DNA from: Entomobacter blattae
Lineage (GTDB): Bacteria; Pseudomonadota; Alphaproteobacteria; Acetobacterales; Acetobacteraceae
DNA length: 64,000 bases
Assembly (NCBI RefSeq): GCF_014672835.1
Contig: NZ_CP060244.1
Location: forward strand, 143,501 to 207,500
Direction of reading: 5' to 3'
Shown here: piece by piece, positions 11,924 to 19,333 of the stretch
Numbering within the stretch: position 1 is the stretch's first letter
Layout of the letters: each line of letters starts with the position of its first letter
Notes under the pieces: generated by a model
What the model saw: only the letters and a program-made list of their open reading frames with translations
Databases searched by the model: none
Told to the model about the DNA's origin: nothing
Program-made: the position numbers and the translations under genes

Positions 11924-12760
11924 TCATTCCTTTATAAAAGCGAGCAGATCAACGTTAATCACATCGGCATTGATGGTGAGCATCCCGTGCGAGAAGCCGG
12001 AATAGATAATCAATTTGCTGTTTTGCAGCAACTTATCTTGCATGATCGCTGCCGCCTTGTAGGGGACCACTTGGTCATCATCACCCTGCATCACGAGGGT
12101 CGGAACGGTGATCGCCTTCAAGTCTTCCGTCTGGTCGATTTCGGAAAACGCTTTGATGCCTTCATAATGCGCCTTGGCGCTTCCCATCATGCCCTGTCGC
12201 CACCAATTCTCAATAACGCCCTGCGAGGGTTCGGCTCCCGGACGATTATATCCATAGAAAGGACCGGTGGGCACATCAAGGAAGAATTGCGCGCGATTGG
12301 CGGCAAGCGCCGTGCGGAAGCCGTCGAATACCTCGATAGGCGTTCCGTCAGGATTACTGTCAGTTTTGACCATCAGCGGCGGCACCGCGCTGACCAGCAC
12401 CACTTTCGCGACGCGGCCCTGCGGCTGCCCATATTGCGCAACATAGCGTGCGACCTGTCCGCCGCCGGTCGAATGGCCGATGTGGATCGCGTTGCGAAGA
12501 TCGAGGTGCTCGGCAACCGCTGATGCATCGGCAGCATAGTGGTCCATGTCGTGGCCTTCACTGACTTGGCTTGAGCGCCCATGCCCGCGCCGGTCGTGGG
12601 CAACAACGCGAAAACCTTCCTTCAAGAAGAACAGCATCTGGTTATCCCAGTCGTCGGCGCTAAGTGGCCAACCATGATGGAAGTGAATCGGCTGCGCGTC
12701 CTTCGGCCCCCAATCCTTGTAAAATATTTCGGTACCGTCTTTCGTTTTAACAAAAGTCAT
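11924..12760 (-). CDS. alpha/beta hydrolase, non-haem chloroperoxidase/esterase type
   Basis: This is a 278-residue soluble hydrolase of the chloroperoxidase/haloperoxidase-like alpha/beta family. Visible features are an oxyanion-hole region (HHGWPLS), the nucleophile elbow GHSTG with Ser97, an acid residue in GDDDQVVP (about Asp228) and the catalytic His258 in FSHGM. The ATG at 12760 follows a good ribosome site (AAGGAG, about 7 nt upstream) and overlaps the stop of the upstream small gene by 4 bases (ATGA), so the two are probably translated together. The base composition is clearly richer in G+C than the flanking chromosome, as it is for the nearby MerR and flavin oxidoreductase genes, pointing to transfer. 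The true substrate is unknown; haloperoxidase activity in vitro is common in this family but may not be physiological. Confidence 0.9.
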   Translation of the reverse strand: MTFVKTKDGTEIFYKDWGPKDAQPIHFHHGWPLSADDWDNQMLFFLKEGFRVVAHDRRGHGRSSQVSEGHDMDHYAADASAVAEHLDLRNAIHIGHSTGGGQVARYVAQYGQPQGRVAKVVLVSAVPPLMVKTDSNPDGTPIEVFDGFRTALAANRAQFFLDVPTGPFYGYNRPGAEPSQGVIENWWRQGMMGSAKAHYEGIKAFSEIDQTEDLKAITVPTLVMQGDDDQVVPYKAAAIMQDKLLQNSKLIIYSGFSHGMLTINADVINVDLLAFIKE

Positions 12761-12972
12761 GGTGATTTCTCCTTTATTGTTTGAGGTAATCTGGCGATGC
12801 AATCCTTATATGGTAGGTAAAGTCTGCAACGGACGAAGTCGATATTTCCAGCCGCCGGGTCTTTCGCTACTTCGTCAAGATTGGGATTGGAACGGAAGCG
12901 GTCATAGTAGCCGCCCTTCGGCACCATAACCTTGTGTCCCGCGAATTCGACTTCCGTTAATTCATTAGCCAC
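12757..12972 (-). CDS. small conserved-looking protein, 71 aa, unknown function
   Basis: This 71-residue protein begins MANELTEVEFAGHKVMVPKG and has no signal peptide or membrane segment. I do not recognise a family. It sits first in a two-gene unit: its stop overlaps the start of the hydrolase gene (ATGA), and a MerR-type promoter with a 19-bp spacer lies upstream at 13049-13079. That arrangement argues that it is real. The C-terminal third (RCRLYLPYKDCIARLPQ) is less convincing and may reflect a degraded end. Confidence 0.6.
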   Translation of the reverse strand: MANELTEVEFAGHKVMVPKGGYYDRFRSNPNLDEVAKDPAAGNIDFVRCRLYLPYKDCIARLPQTIKEKSP

Positions 12973-13048
12973 GACTTATAACTTTCTTCAATGAATCTAC
13001 CCGATGGACGGCTCACGGATAAGCCGCTAAAATAGTAAGTCCATTTTA

Positions 13049-13079
13049 ATCATAACATTGAAGTTAGGTTTAAGGTCAA
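13049..13079 (-). promoter_or_regulatory. MerR-type promoter with 19-bp spacer, drives hydrolase unit
   Basis: On the minus strand TTGACC and TATGAT are separated by exactly 19 bp, the over-long spacing typical of MerR-activated promoters. The spacer region aligns at 17 of 22 positions with the operator in front of the flavin oxidoreductase gene. It points at the small gene and hydrolase. Confidence 0.7.
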
Positions 13080-13197
13080 GCATTAAACCCGGCCTCGGTC
13101 TAGCAGGCTCTGGCGCGCTCCTGCTCACCGCCCCATGAGGCTTCAGCGGCGAAGAATTATTAGCGACAATTCTAACAATCCGGGCATGTTAAACCGC

Positions 13198-13611
13198 CTA
13201 CCTGTCCTCATCATCAAGCAAGCGCGACAAGACACGCCGTGCATTTGTCGCGCAGTCAATATCGTTGGGTCGTGCTTCAATCTCATTGATCACAAAGACA
13301 AGTTGCGCCCTGTTTTGCTTCAACCGCGTTTCGAGTAAGGAAATGTCCGCAACCTTGCGCCGAAGGGTGTCGAGCAACGCGTCATGGTCCCACTGCTCTT
13401 GTTTATTGGGTAGCAGTGCGCGTATCTCCTCCAGACCGAATCCGGCAGATTGGGCCATCGCAATAAGCTGAAGGATGATAACAGCTTCACGGGGATAATC
13501 CCGATAGCCGTTCGACCGACGATCCACTGCCATTAGCAGCCCTATTTTTTCGTAAAAGCGAATACGCGACTGCGAGAGGCCGGTCCGGTCCGCCAATTCC
13601 CCAATTCTCAA
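13198..13611 (-). CDS. MerR family transcriptional regulator
   Basis: This 137-residue regulator has an N-terminal winged helix-turn-helix (RIGELADRTGLSQSRIRFYE, then IGLL...NGYRDYP), followed by the long dimerisation helix and a short C-terminal tail. Only one cysteine is visible (DCATN), so it lacks the cysteine pairs of metal-sensing MerR proteins. It more likely responds to an organic or electrophilic compound. The start is TTG at 13611, preceded by GGAG 7 nt upstream; an in-frame stop lies just above it. It is transcribed away from the flavin oxidoreductase gene, and the intergenic space holds a MerR-type operator. Three promoters with the same 19-bp architecture lie within 2 kb, so it probably controls both neighbours and itself. 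Confidence 0.88.
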   Translation of the reverse strand: MRIGELADRTGLSQSRIRFYEKIGLLMAVDRRSNGYRDYPREAVIILQLIAMAQSAGFGLEEIRALLPNKQEQWDHDALLDTLRRKVADISLLETRLKQNRAQLVFVINEIEARPNDIDCATNARRVLSRLLDDEDR

Positions 13612-13636
13612 ATCTGCGCTCCATCAAAACTACCTA

Positions 13637-13667
13637 TTGACCTTTAACTTAACTCAAAGGTTAAACT
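13637..13667 (+). promoter_or_regulatory. MerR-type promoter/operator of the flavin oxidoreductase gene
   Basis: TTGACC and TAAACT are separated by 19 bp. Inside lies a dyad with half-sites ACCTTT and AAAGGT ten bases apart, centred in the spacer, as expected for a MerR dimer that untwists DNA to align the two boxes. Confidence 0.75.
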
Positions 13668-13697
13668 GATGCCAAGCTGAATTTTCAGGAGTCGATT

Positions 13698-14951
13698 ATG
13701 TCTGTCTTTTCACCCCTCACGCTGCCCAATGGCGCGATTATCCCGAACCGCATCGCAAAAGCCGCGATGGAGGAGAACATGGCTGACGCCGACCATGCGC
13801 CATCGGCGAAGCTAATCCGACTATATCGGGCATGGGGTCAGGGTGGTGCGGGCCTGATTATCACCGGCAATGTGATGGTCGATGCACGCGCGATGACAGG
13901 GCCTGCCGGTGTCGTGCTGGAAGACGATCGGTATCTCGATCGCTTCCGCGCTTTGGCCGATGCCGGTCGTGCAAATGGCGCGCAGGTCTGGATGCAGATC
14001 AATCATCCCGGCCGCCAAATGCCTGCGGCGCTTGGGCAAGAAACAGTTGCGCCGTCTGCAATTGCACTCGACCTCGGCGCGCAATCAAAGATATTTCCCA
14101 TGCCGCGCGCGATGACCGCAACTGATATTGCCGATGTGCAGCGTCGCTTTGCGACCACAGCACAATTGGCGGAGCACTCCGGCTTCACCGGGATCGAAAT
14201 CCACGCCGCGCATGGTTATCTGCTCAGCCAGTTCCTTTCGCCATTGGCCAATCATAGGACCGACCAATGGGGCGGCAGCTTAGAGAATCGCGCGCGGCTG
14301 CTGGTCGAAATCGCGCGCGACATTCGCACGACGGTTTCTCCCTCTTTTGCAGTGTCAGTAAAACTCAACTCGGCCGATTTCCAGCGTGGTGGCTTCTCGC
14401 CTGAGGATGCGCGGAGCGTGATCACGATGCTCACACCACTTGGGATCGACCTCGTTGAACTATCCGGCGGCAGTTACGAGGCACCAGCGATGATGGGTGC
14501 ATCTCGCGACGAGCGCACGCTCGCCCGTGAGGCATATTTCCTCGAATTCGCGCGTGAATTCGAGGAAGTCGCAGCAATGCCGCTGATGGTCACTGGCGGC
14601 ATCCGTCGACGCGTGGTGGCAGAGCAGGTCGTAGATAGCGGCGTCGAGATGGCAGGTATCGCAACCGCGATCGCGATCCGACCGGACCTGCCGAACCACT
14701 GGCGGAAGGGTGGCGATGATGCGCCGGCATTGAAGCCAATTACTTGGAAGAATAAGCAGCTTGCCTCATCGGCGCATATGTCGGCGGTGCGATACCAGCT
14801 TGAGCGGCTGAGCCTGGGACGGAGCACCGCGCCGAACGTGTCGCCGCTGTGGGCGCTTGTCACCGCGCAGTTGAAGTCGAAGCGCCAAGCAAAGCGCTAT
14901 CGCAGCTGGATCGCCCAACGCAGGGTGCCAGTGAATGTAATAGCCACTTGA
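13698..14951 (+). CDS. NADH:flavin oxidoreductase, Old Yellow Enzyme family
   Basis: This 417-residue FMN-dependent ene-reductase has a TIM-barrel fold. Family motifs are visible in order: NRIAKAAMEE near residue 17, NHPGRQMP at 102-109, HAAHGYLLSQFLSP from residue 169 (His169, His172, Tyr174 in the substrate pocket), GGSLENRARLL, and the phosphate-binding VTGGIRRR near 290. The start ATG follows AGGAG by about 7 nt. The enzyme would reduce activated C=C bonds of enals, enones or nitro compounds with NAD(P)H. Its divergent MerR regulator and shared operator indicate induction by such electrophiles. The G+C-rich codon use differs from the chromosomal genes beyond 19 kb. The physiological substrate is not evident. 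Confidence 0.92.
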   Translation: MSVFSPLTLPNGAIIPNRIAKAAMEENMADADHAPSAKLIRLYRAWGQGGAGLIITGNVMVDARAMTGPAGVVLEDDRYLDRFRALADAGRANGAQVWMQINHPGRQMPAALGQETVAPSAIALDLGAQSKIFPMPRAMTATDIADVQRRFATTAQLAEHSGFTGIEIHAAHGYLLSQFLSPLANHRTDQWGGSLENRARLLVEIARDIRTTVSPSFAVSVKLNSADFQRGGFSPEDARSVITMLTPLGIDLVELSGGSYEAPAMMGASRDERTLAREAYFLEFAREFEEVAAMPLMVTGGIRRRVVAEQVVDSGVEMAGIATAIAIRPDLPNHWRKGGDDAPALKPITWKNKQLASSAHMSAVRYQLERLSLGRSTAPNVSPLWALVTAQLKSKRQAKRYRSWIAQRRVPVNVIAT

Positions 14952-14978
14952 CCTTAAACCCAGGTTTAAATTTATAAT
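14948..14978 (+). promoter_or_regulatory. Orphan MerR-type promoter overlapping the oxidoreductase stop codon
   Basis: TTGACC, a 19-bp spacer and a perfect TATAAT overlap the stop codon of the flavin oxidoreductase. The spacer starts with the same ACCTTAAAC half-site as the hydrolase promoter and contains the inverted repeat TTAAACC/GGTTTAA. No intact gene follows; the next sequence is the IS6 relic. A third target gene was probably lost. Confidence 0.6.
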
Positions 14979-15077
14979 TGTGCCATATTAAAAGTCACAC
15001 AATCCGTAGAAACCTACTCCGAGGATGTTGTCATATTATCTGCGACCGGTCTCAGCTAGAGCAAAAATCGTGAGACT

Positions 15078-15495
15078 TTATCCAACAGAAAGGCTCATCC
15101 ATTCAGCCAATGCTGCAGATCGTCTCACCTTATATGTGGCTCGTCCTATTAAATGCCTCTCGTGATTGAAAAAGTTATACACCTGATCCTGAATACTCAC
15201 AAATTCCTGTAACCATCTCACACGCCGAAAATGCTGCTTCATACAGTCACGTCGGCGAAATGGTAGATGAAAGTTCCCACCCTTGTCGTTCAGGTAACAT
15301 CTACTTCTATAGAAATCTGGTGGCTATCTTCCTGTCTCTTTCTGCGAATAGAGTGTGCAAGCTTCTTGCCGAAAACTCCTACCCAATAACGCACCGTCTC
15401 GTGGCAAACATCACTCCCTTGTTCCCACAACAAATCTTCTACCTGGTGGTAACTCAGCGGGTAACGAATATAATACATCACCGCTAATCGTATAA
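15078..15495 (-). mobile_element. IS6-family transposase relic with catalytic core deleted
   Basis: Minus-strand translation shows an N-terminal part (IIRLAVMYYIRYPLSYHQVE ... HETVRYWVGVFGKK, about 15495-15290). After a frame change comes a C-terminal part (NDKGGNFHLPFRRRD ... RRSAALAEWMSLSVG, about 15275-15078). Both match IS6-family transposases. The middle, with most of the DDE catalytic domain, is missing, so the copy is dead. The 5' end is also missing: at about 15495 it joins a ParB-like relic. With the fragment at 11757-11843 in the same orientation, it brackets the G+C-rich cargo, as IS6 elements do when they form cointegrate-type compound structures. Confidence 0.75.
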
Positions 15496-15757
15496 TCCCA
15501 GCCCGCATTCAAAGCAATCCGGTTATCAGCTAACACATAGGCACGCTTCTGGGCATCATCCAGATGATCAATACATAAACACGGCACCTGCGTCATGCCC
15601 AACTGTCTGGCTGCTTCTACCCGGCCATGGCCCTGCAAAGATATTCTGCCTGTTATCAATCAGAACAGGGTTGGTAAAGCCAAAACTCTCAATGCTACGT
15701 GCAATCTGTTTAAGCTGCTTTTTTGAGTGCGTGCGCGCATTCCTCTTTCACGGACGA
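15490..15757 (-). pseudogene. ParB/Srx-like nuclease domain relic (phage-type DNA methyltransferase N-terminus)
   Basis: The minus strand encodes RNARTHSKKQLKQIARSIES, then FGFTNPVLIDNRQNIFAG. After a single-base frame change comes GHGRVEAARQLGMTQVPCLC followed by LDDAQKRAYVLADNRIALNA. This is the ParB/sulfiredoxin-like domain found at the N-terminus of DNA methyltransferases in alphaproteobacterial prophages and integrative elements. The frame break sits at GCAGGGCCATGG, where one G too many is present. Homology ends at NAGWD, where the IS6 relic begins, so the rest of the gene (methyltransferase domain) has been removed. It is a non-functional fragment. Confidence 0.7.
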
Positions 15758-16005
15758 AGATCACTTATGGAGAGAGTGTGTATCTGCTGTGAAAGAGAAG
15801 ACAATGCAGGTGAAAGTGTGACAAAGAGCGTAGGAGTAGATGGGAGGGGGAGGGTTGAGAATGATGGGGAAGACATACCAATTCCTTTACGATAAGGGTT
15901 TTACAGTAATTACGCCTTAAACTGCACGCCAATCATTTTTATCATCTCATTCCATCATCTGTTTTTTATATAATAGGCAGCTTTACGGACAGTTTTACAG
16001 GAAGA
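15758..16005. other. Non-coding stretch, no recognised feature
   Basis: The first part is purine-rich on the plus strand and the rest is AT-rich. I see no plausible gene. Further upstream coding sequence of the ParB relic may extend slightly into its left edge, but an in-frame stop interrupts it. Confidence 0.4.
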
Positions 16006-16099
16006 TTTTGTGCCTTCTTGTGCACAAAAGCTTATTGATGTTTTCCCTTATACCACAACTAGAACGTAATGTGAACATTAATTGAATACGTTCAATTAA
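16006..16099. promoter_or_regulatory. Two inverted repeats upstream of the DUF2924 gene
   Basis: TTTTGTGC and GCACAAAA (8-bp arms, 8-bp spacer) lie at 16006-16029. A perfect pair TTAATTGAA/TTCAATTAA with a 4-bp spacer lies at 16078-16099. They precede the DUF2924-recombinase unit and look like operator sites for a dimeric repressor. No promoter boxes are clear. Confidence 0.45.
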
Positions 16100-16243
16100 A
16101 TACACACATAAACTCACCCTGATTTTCTCTCCTTTCCTTGCACAATCAACTGGACTATCTCGCTCCTTCGAGCAAATCTCTCAGTGCTGGGACGCTATAC
16201 AAACCCTGCAAGTCGCGTCGCACTGTCAAGCTGGGAAGAGAAC

Positions 16244-16687
16244 ATGAGAAAAGCAGACATAGAACCTGATCAAACAGCTCATTCGGATAAAGACCGCACA
16301 GAACTTTGTACCCTTTGGACACTCTATCTGCGCAGGTCTGTTCCTTCCACCATCAGCACAGATCTGCTCAGGCGCATAATCACTTATGAAGAACAGGCCA
16401 AAACTCAGGGAGGATTAGGCAGAAAGGAGCAAAAGGCACTCCTTGGTCAGCATGTTACACATAAAGGTAGAAGGACATCTCCTGCCCTCAAGCCTGGCAG
16501 CAGGCTGATGCGTGAGTGGCAAGGTGTGGTTCATCATGTTGATATCACCGAAGGAGGCTGTCTCTATCAGGGTGCATCCTATCCGTCCCTCTCTGCTGTT
16601 GCCCAGACCATCACGGGGCCCACTGGTCAGGGCCCAGATTCTTTCGGCTGGTTGAAAGCAGGCAAAAGGAACAAAGTAAAAATATAA
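16244..16687 (+). CDS. DUF2924 family protein of an integrative element
   Basis: This 147-residue protein has the DUF2924 pattern: an N-terminal region with ELCTLWTLYLRR, then YEEQAKTQGGLGRK, and the C-terminal signature LKPGSRLMREWQGVVHHVDI, GASYPSLSAVAQTITG and GPDSFGW. DUF2924 genes are typically found directly upstream of large serine recombinases in alphaproteobacterial elements, and that is the case here (55 bp away). The function is unproven; a helper or DNA-binding role is often assumed. I chose ATG at 16244 because GGAAGAG precedes it closely; a GTG at 16184 would add 20 residues without a ribosome site. The frame is intact although the downstream recombinase is broken. Confidence 0.75.
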   Translation: MRKADIEPDQTAHSDKDRTELCTLWTLYLRRSVPSTISTDLLRRIITYEEQAKTQGGLGRKEQKALLGQHVTHKGRRTSPALKPGSRLMREWQGVVHHVDITEGGCLYQGASYPSLSAVAQTITGPTGQGPDSFGWLKAGKRNKVKI

Positions 16688-16742
16688 AAGTAAACACAAA
16701 AACAAAAGAGGAGAAAAATGAGAAAGAAAAGGTCATATCATC

Positions 16743-18474
16743 ATGAGCCGCACGGATCATACCAATCAGCGCTCCCCTTCTCGCACGCTTTGTGCGATCT
16801 ATACCCGCAAATCTTCAGAAGAGGGTCTTGATCAGCACTTCAACTCACTCGATGCTCAATATGAAGCCTGTTCAGCCTATATCGCCTCTCAAAGGCATAA
16901 AGGCTGGAAGCTGGTCAAAACCCGTTATGACGATGGCGGCCTCTCAGGTGGCACATTGGTCCGGCCGGCCCTTCAATCCCTGCTCGCTGATATTGAAGCC
17001 GGGTTGGTTGAGCGTATTATTGTCTATAAAATCGATCGTCTGACCCGCTCGCTTGCCGACTTCTCCAAGATTGTTGAGCGTCTGGAATGTCATGGGGCCA
17101 GTTTTGTCTCGGTGACCCAGAGTTTTAACACGGCTACCTCCATGGGCCGTCTTACGCTTAATATGCTCCTCTCTTTTGCCCAGTTCGAGCGCGAGGTCAC
17201 CGCTGAGCGGATCAGGGACAAGATTGCAGCCTCCAAGGCCGTGGTTTATGGATGGGAGGCATTGCACCTTTTGGCTATACACCTCACCCTGACAGGCATG
17301 CACGCACCCTCATGATTGATGAGCATAAAGCCGAGCGTATCCGGCATATCTTTACGCTCTACAGTCAACTGGGCTGCCTCTCCAGGCTTGTCCACGCCCT
17401 TGCAGAAGAAAAGGGAAAGAAGACTGCAAACAGCTCAAGACAAACGACACATCCAGTTCCCTCACGTGGGGCCCTTCACAAGATCCTGACCAATCCGGTT
17501 TATATGGGTAAGATCAGTCATAAGGGTACCCTCCATGAGGGCAAGCATCCGGCTATTATCACACCAGAACTCTTTGCGCTGGTGCAGGACAGGCTTATGC
17601 AGGCCAGTGCCAGAAAGCGTGGTCCTTCTCCCCTTGCATCCTCTCCTTCATGGCTCAAGGGAAAACTCCGTGATGAAACAGGTAAGACACTGACCCCCTC
17701 TCATACACAAAAAAAAGCTCAAGGGACTACAACACAGCGCTTCCGCTATTATCTCTCACACCGTCTTTTGACACCTCCAAGGATCCCACAGGTTGGAGAC
17801 TTTCAGCACCTGCCCTGGAAAAAGCTGTTACACATCTCCTCACCACACATCTCCTCTCCTGTTATGAAGCGCACAACCTGTTGGTAAATGTAAATAATAG
17901 TGAAGAGATAACAAAACAGAACGCTCCTTCTGCACATATCCCCCTCTCCTCTTATCAGGAGATCAGGAGATCAGGTCACAGATTGAGCGCATCCCTTCCA
18001 TCGCTCCTGTTCAAAGAGCAGCCTTGATCGCTCGCATTGATCTGGCGCCACAAACCCTCACGCTCACATTAGATCAAATAGCTCTTGCCTCTTATCTCCA
18101 GATTGATCAGAACCTTCTCAATCTGGACATCTTGACCCTGATTGCCCCCTTGCAGATCAAGCGCAGAGGGATCGAGCAGGTTCTACTGCTGGGGCAAAGA
18201 GCATCACAACCTGATCCGGTTCTGCTCAGGAACCTCACTCTTGCTCATCAGTGTCTCGCACGGATCAAGGAGAGAGAGGCTGGCTTCCATTGCCGCCTCC
18301 CATGCTGTAACCCCACGCTATCTCAGCAAGCGTATAGCACTCGCCCTCTTGTCTACCGTTATACAAAAACATATCCTTAAAGACACACAGCCCCCTGATC
18401 TGACCCTGGCTGCTTTGCTCAATATTGCCAAAAGCAGTTCATGGAATACTCAGGAAAACCTCTTTGTGCAATAA
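16743..18474 (+). pseudogene. Large serine site-specific recombinase, multiply frameshifted
   Basis: The ancestral protein was about 575 residues. The N-terminal resolvase domain is clear (CAIYTRKSSEEGLDQ with the catalytic serine, LDAQYEACSAYI, YKIDRLTRSLADF, LNMLLSFAQFEREV). Its frame ends soon after SKAVVYGW at about 17240. One missing C there would restore the usual GLWMGGIAPFGY, which continues in the next frame. A second break near 17765 separates RYYLS from SFDTSKDPTGWRLSAPALEK. A third is an 8-bp tandem duplication of AGATCAGG at 17960-17975. A fourth lies near 18270 in a GA repeat before LASIAASHAVTPRYLSKR. The C-terminus matches the DNA-binding tail of alphaproteobacterial phage-like recombinases. 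Integration or excision activity should be lost. Confidence 0.85.
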
Positions 18475-18502
18475 AGTTCTGCAAAACATCTCTTCGCTGT
18501 TA

Positions 18503-18720
18503 TTCCCTGTTCCTGCTCACGTAATTCCCTGTTCTTCAAACTACACTTCCCTGTTCGCGCACTTTAAAGTCCCTGTTAAAATAATAACAGGGAATTGCGT
18601 TTTATGACCGACAAAACACGCAGAAAAGCGCCATCTCCAGCTTGATCTGCCAGAGTAAAAATGGCCAAAAATGACTTACAAGCATCCTTTTTGGAAAAAA
18701 TTCCCTGTTAATTCCCTGTT
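18503..18720. repeat. Helically phased TTCCCTGTT repeat array
   Basis: Seven copies of a 9-bp word are present. Four direct copies start at 18503, 18525, 18547 and 18569 (the last reads GTCCCTGTT), exactly 22 bp apart with unrelated 13-bp spacers. One inverted copy (AACAGGGAA) is at 18586-18594. Two more direct copies at 18701 and 18712 are 11 bp apart. All face the same side of the helix, as protein-binding iterons do. The array lies between the recombinase remnant and tRNA-Ser, where the element's attachment or control site would be. Confidence 0.75.
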
Positions 18721-18997
18721 ATCACTTTCTGCCCACAAAAAGAGATCATCCTCCGCATCTGTAAAAGCACGCAGAATCAATATTGTTCAATATGTAAAAA
18801 AGGGAAAAGAAAGAAACAGAAAATCCGCACAAACAGGCGAAGCGAACCTCAAAAATACCCCATCAGAAACACTCGCCCTTTATCAGCGATAATCACCCGC
18901 CAAAGCGTCTCTCCACGCTCCATATCCGTCAGAACGTCCGCACACAGCCGCCATCCAACAGCAAACACATAATCTTCCATCATTCTCACGGGGTCGC

Positions 18998-19087
18998 TGG
19001 CGGAGAGAGTGGGATTCGAACCCACGGTACGCCTAAACGCACAACGGTTTTCGAGACCGCCCCGTTCGACCACTCCGGCATCTCTCC
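18998..19087 (-). tRNA. tRNA-Ser(CGA)
   Basis: A class II tRNA of 90 nt on the minus strand. It has an acceptor stem GGAGAGA/TCTCTCC, anticodon loop CTCGAAA with anticodon CGA, a long variable arm, T loop GTTCGAATC and an encoded CCA end. Its 3' end faces the decayed integrative element (lower coordinates), the usual side for tRNA-targeted integration. I did not find a second copy of the tRNA 3' end in the window that would mark the other att site. Confidence 0.93.
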
Positions 19088-19333
19088 CCTTAATCGTGTT
19101 TTTATAGGGATAGTTTAATAAAAACGCAATGTCATGCCCCTATGGAAAGAAAATTATGTTGCAGTTTCTCCAAATAAGTCTAGAAATATCACGCGTTTAC
19201 CTATATATGCATGAAATGCTGAGCAGAATGAGAGACCAGCTATCTGTTTGATCATAATAATTAAAAAGCAATTATAGGCCTTTTCTGTGCTGTAAATGGC
19301 AGCATAGGCTTATGAATTGGAAAGAGAGTTAGA

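Noticed and set aside
11987..12523. Plus-strand frame of 178 codons inside the hydrolase gene
   Set aside because: It is antisense to a clear alpha/beta hydrolase with a complete catalytic triad; G+C-rich DNA produces such shadows.
15411..15659. Single 82-residue protein spanning the ParB relic and IS6 fragment
   Set aside because: Its C-terminal third is IS6 DNA read in the wrong frame, and its N-terminus begins after a frameshift inside the ParB domain, so it is a chimera of two relics.
18503..18720. CRISPR array interpretation of the TTCCCTGTT repeats
   Set aside because: The repeats are only 9 bp, spacers are 13 bp, one copy is inverted and no cas genes are nearby.
18671..18892. 73-codon plus-strand frame near the repeat array
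   Set aside because: Lys/Ser-rich low-complexity translation, its start falls close to the repeats, and no ribosome site or family features are evident.
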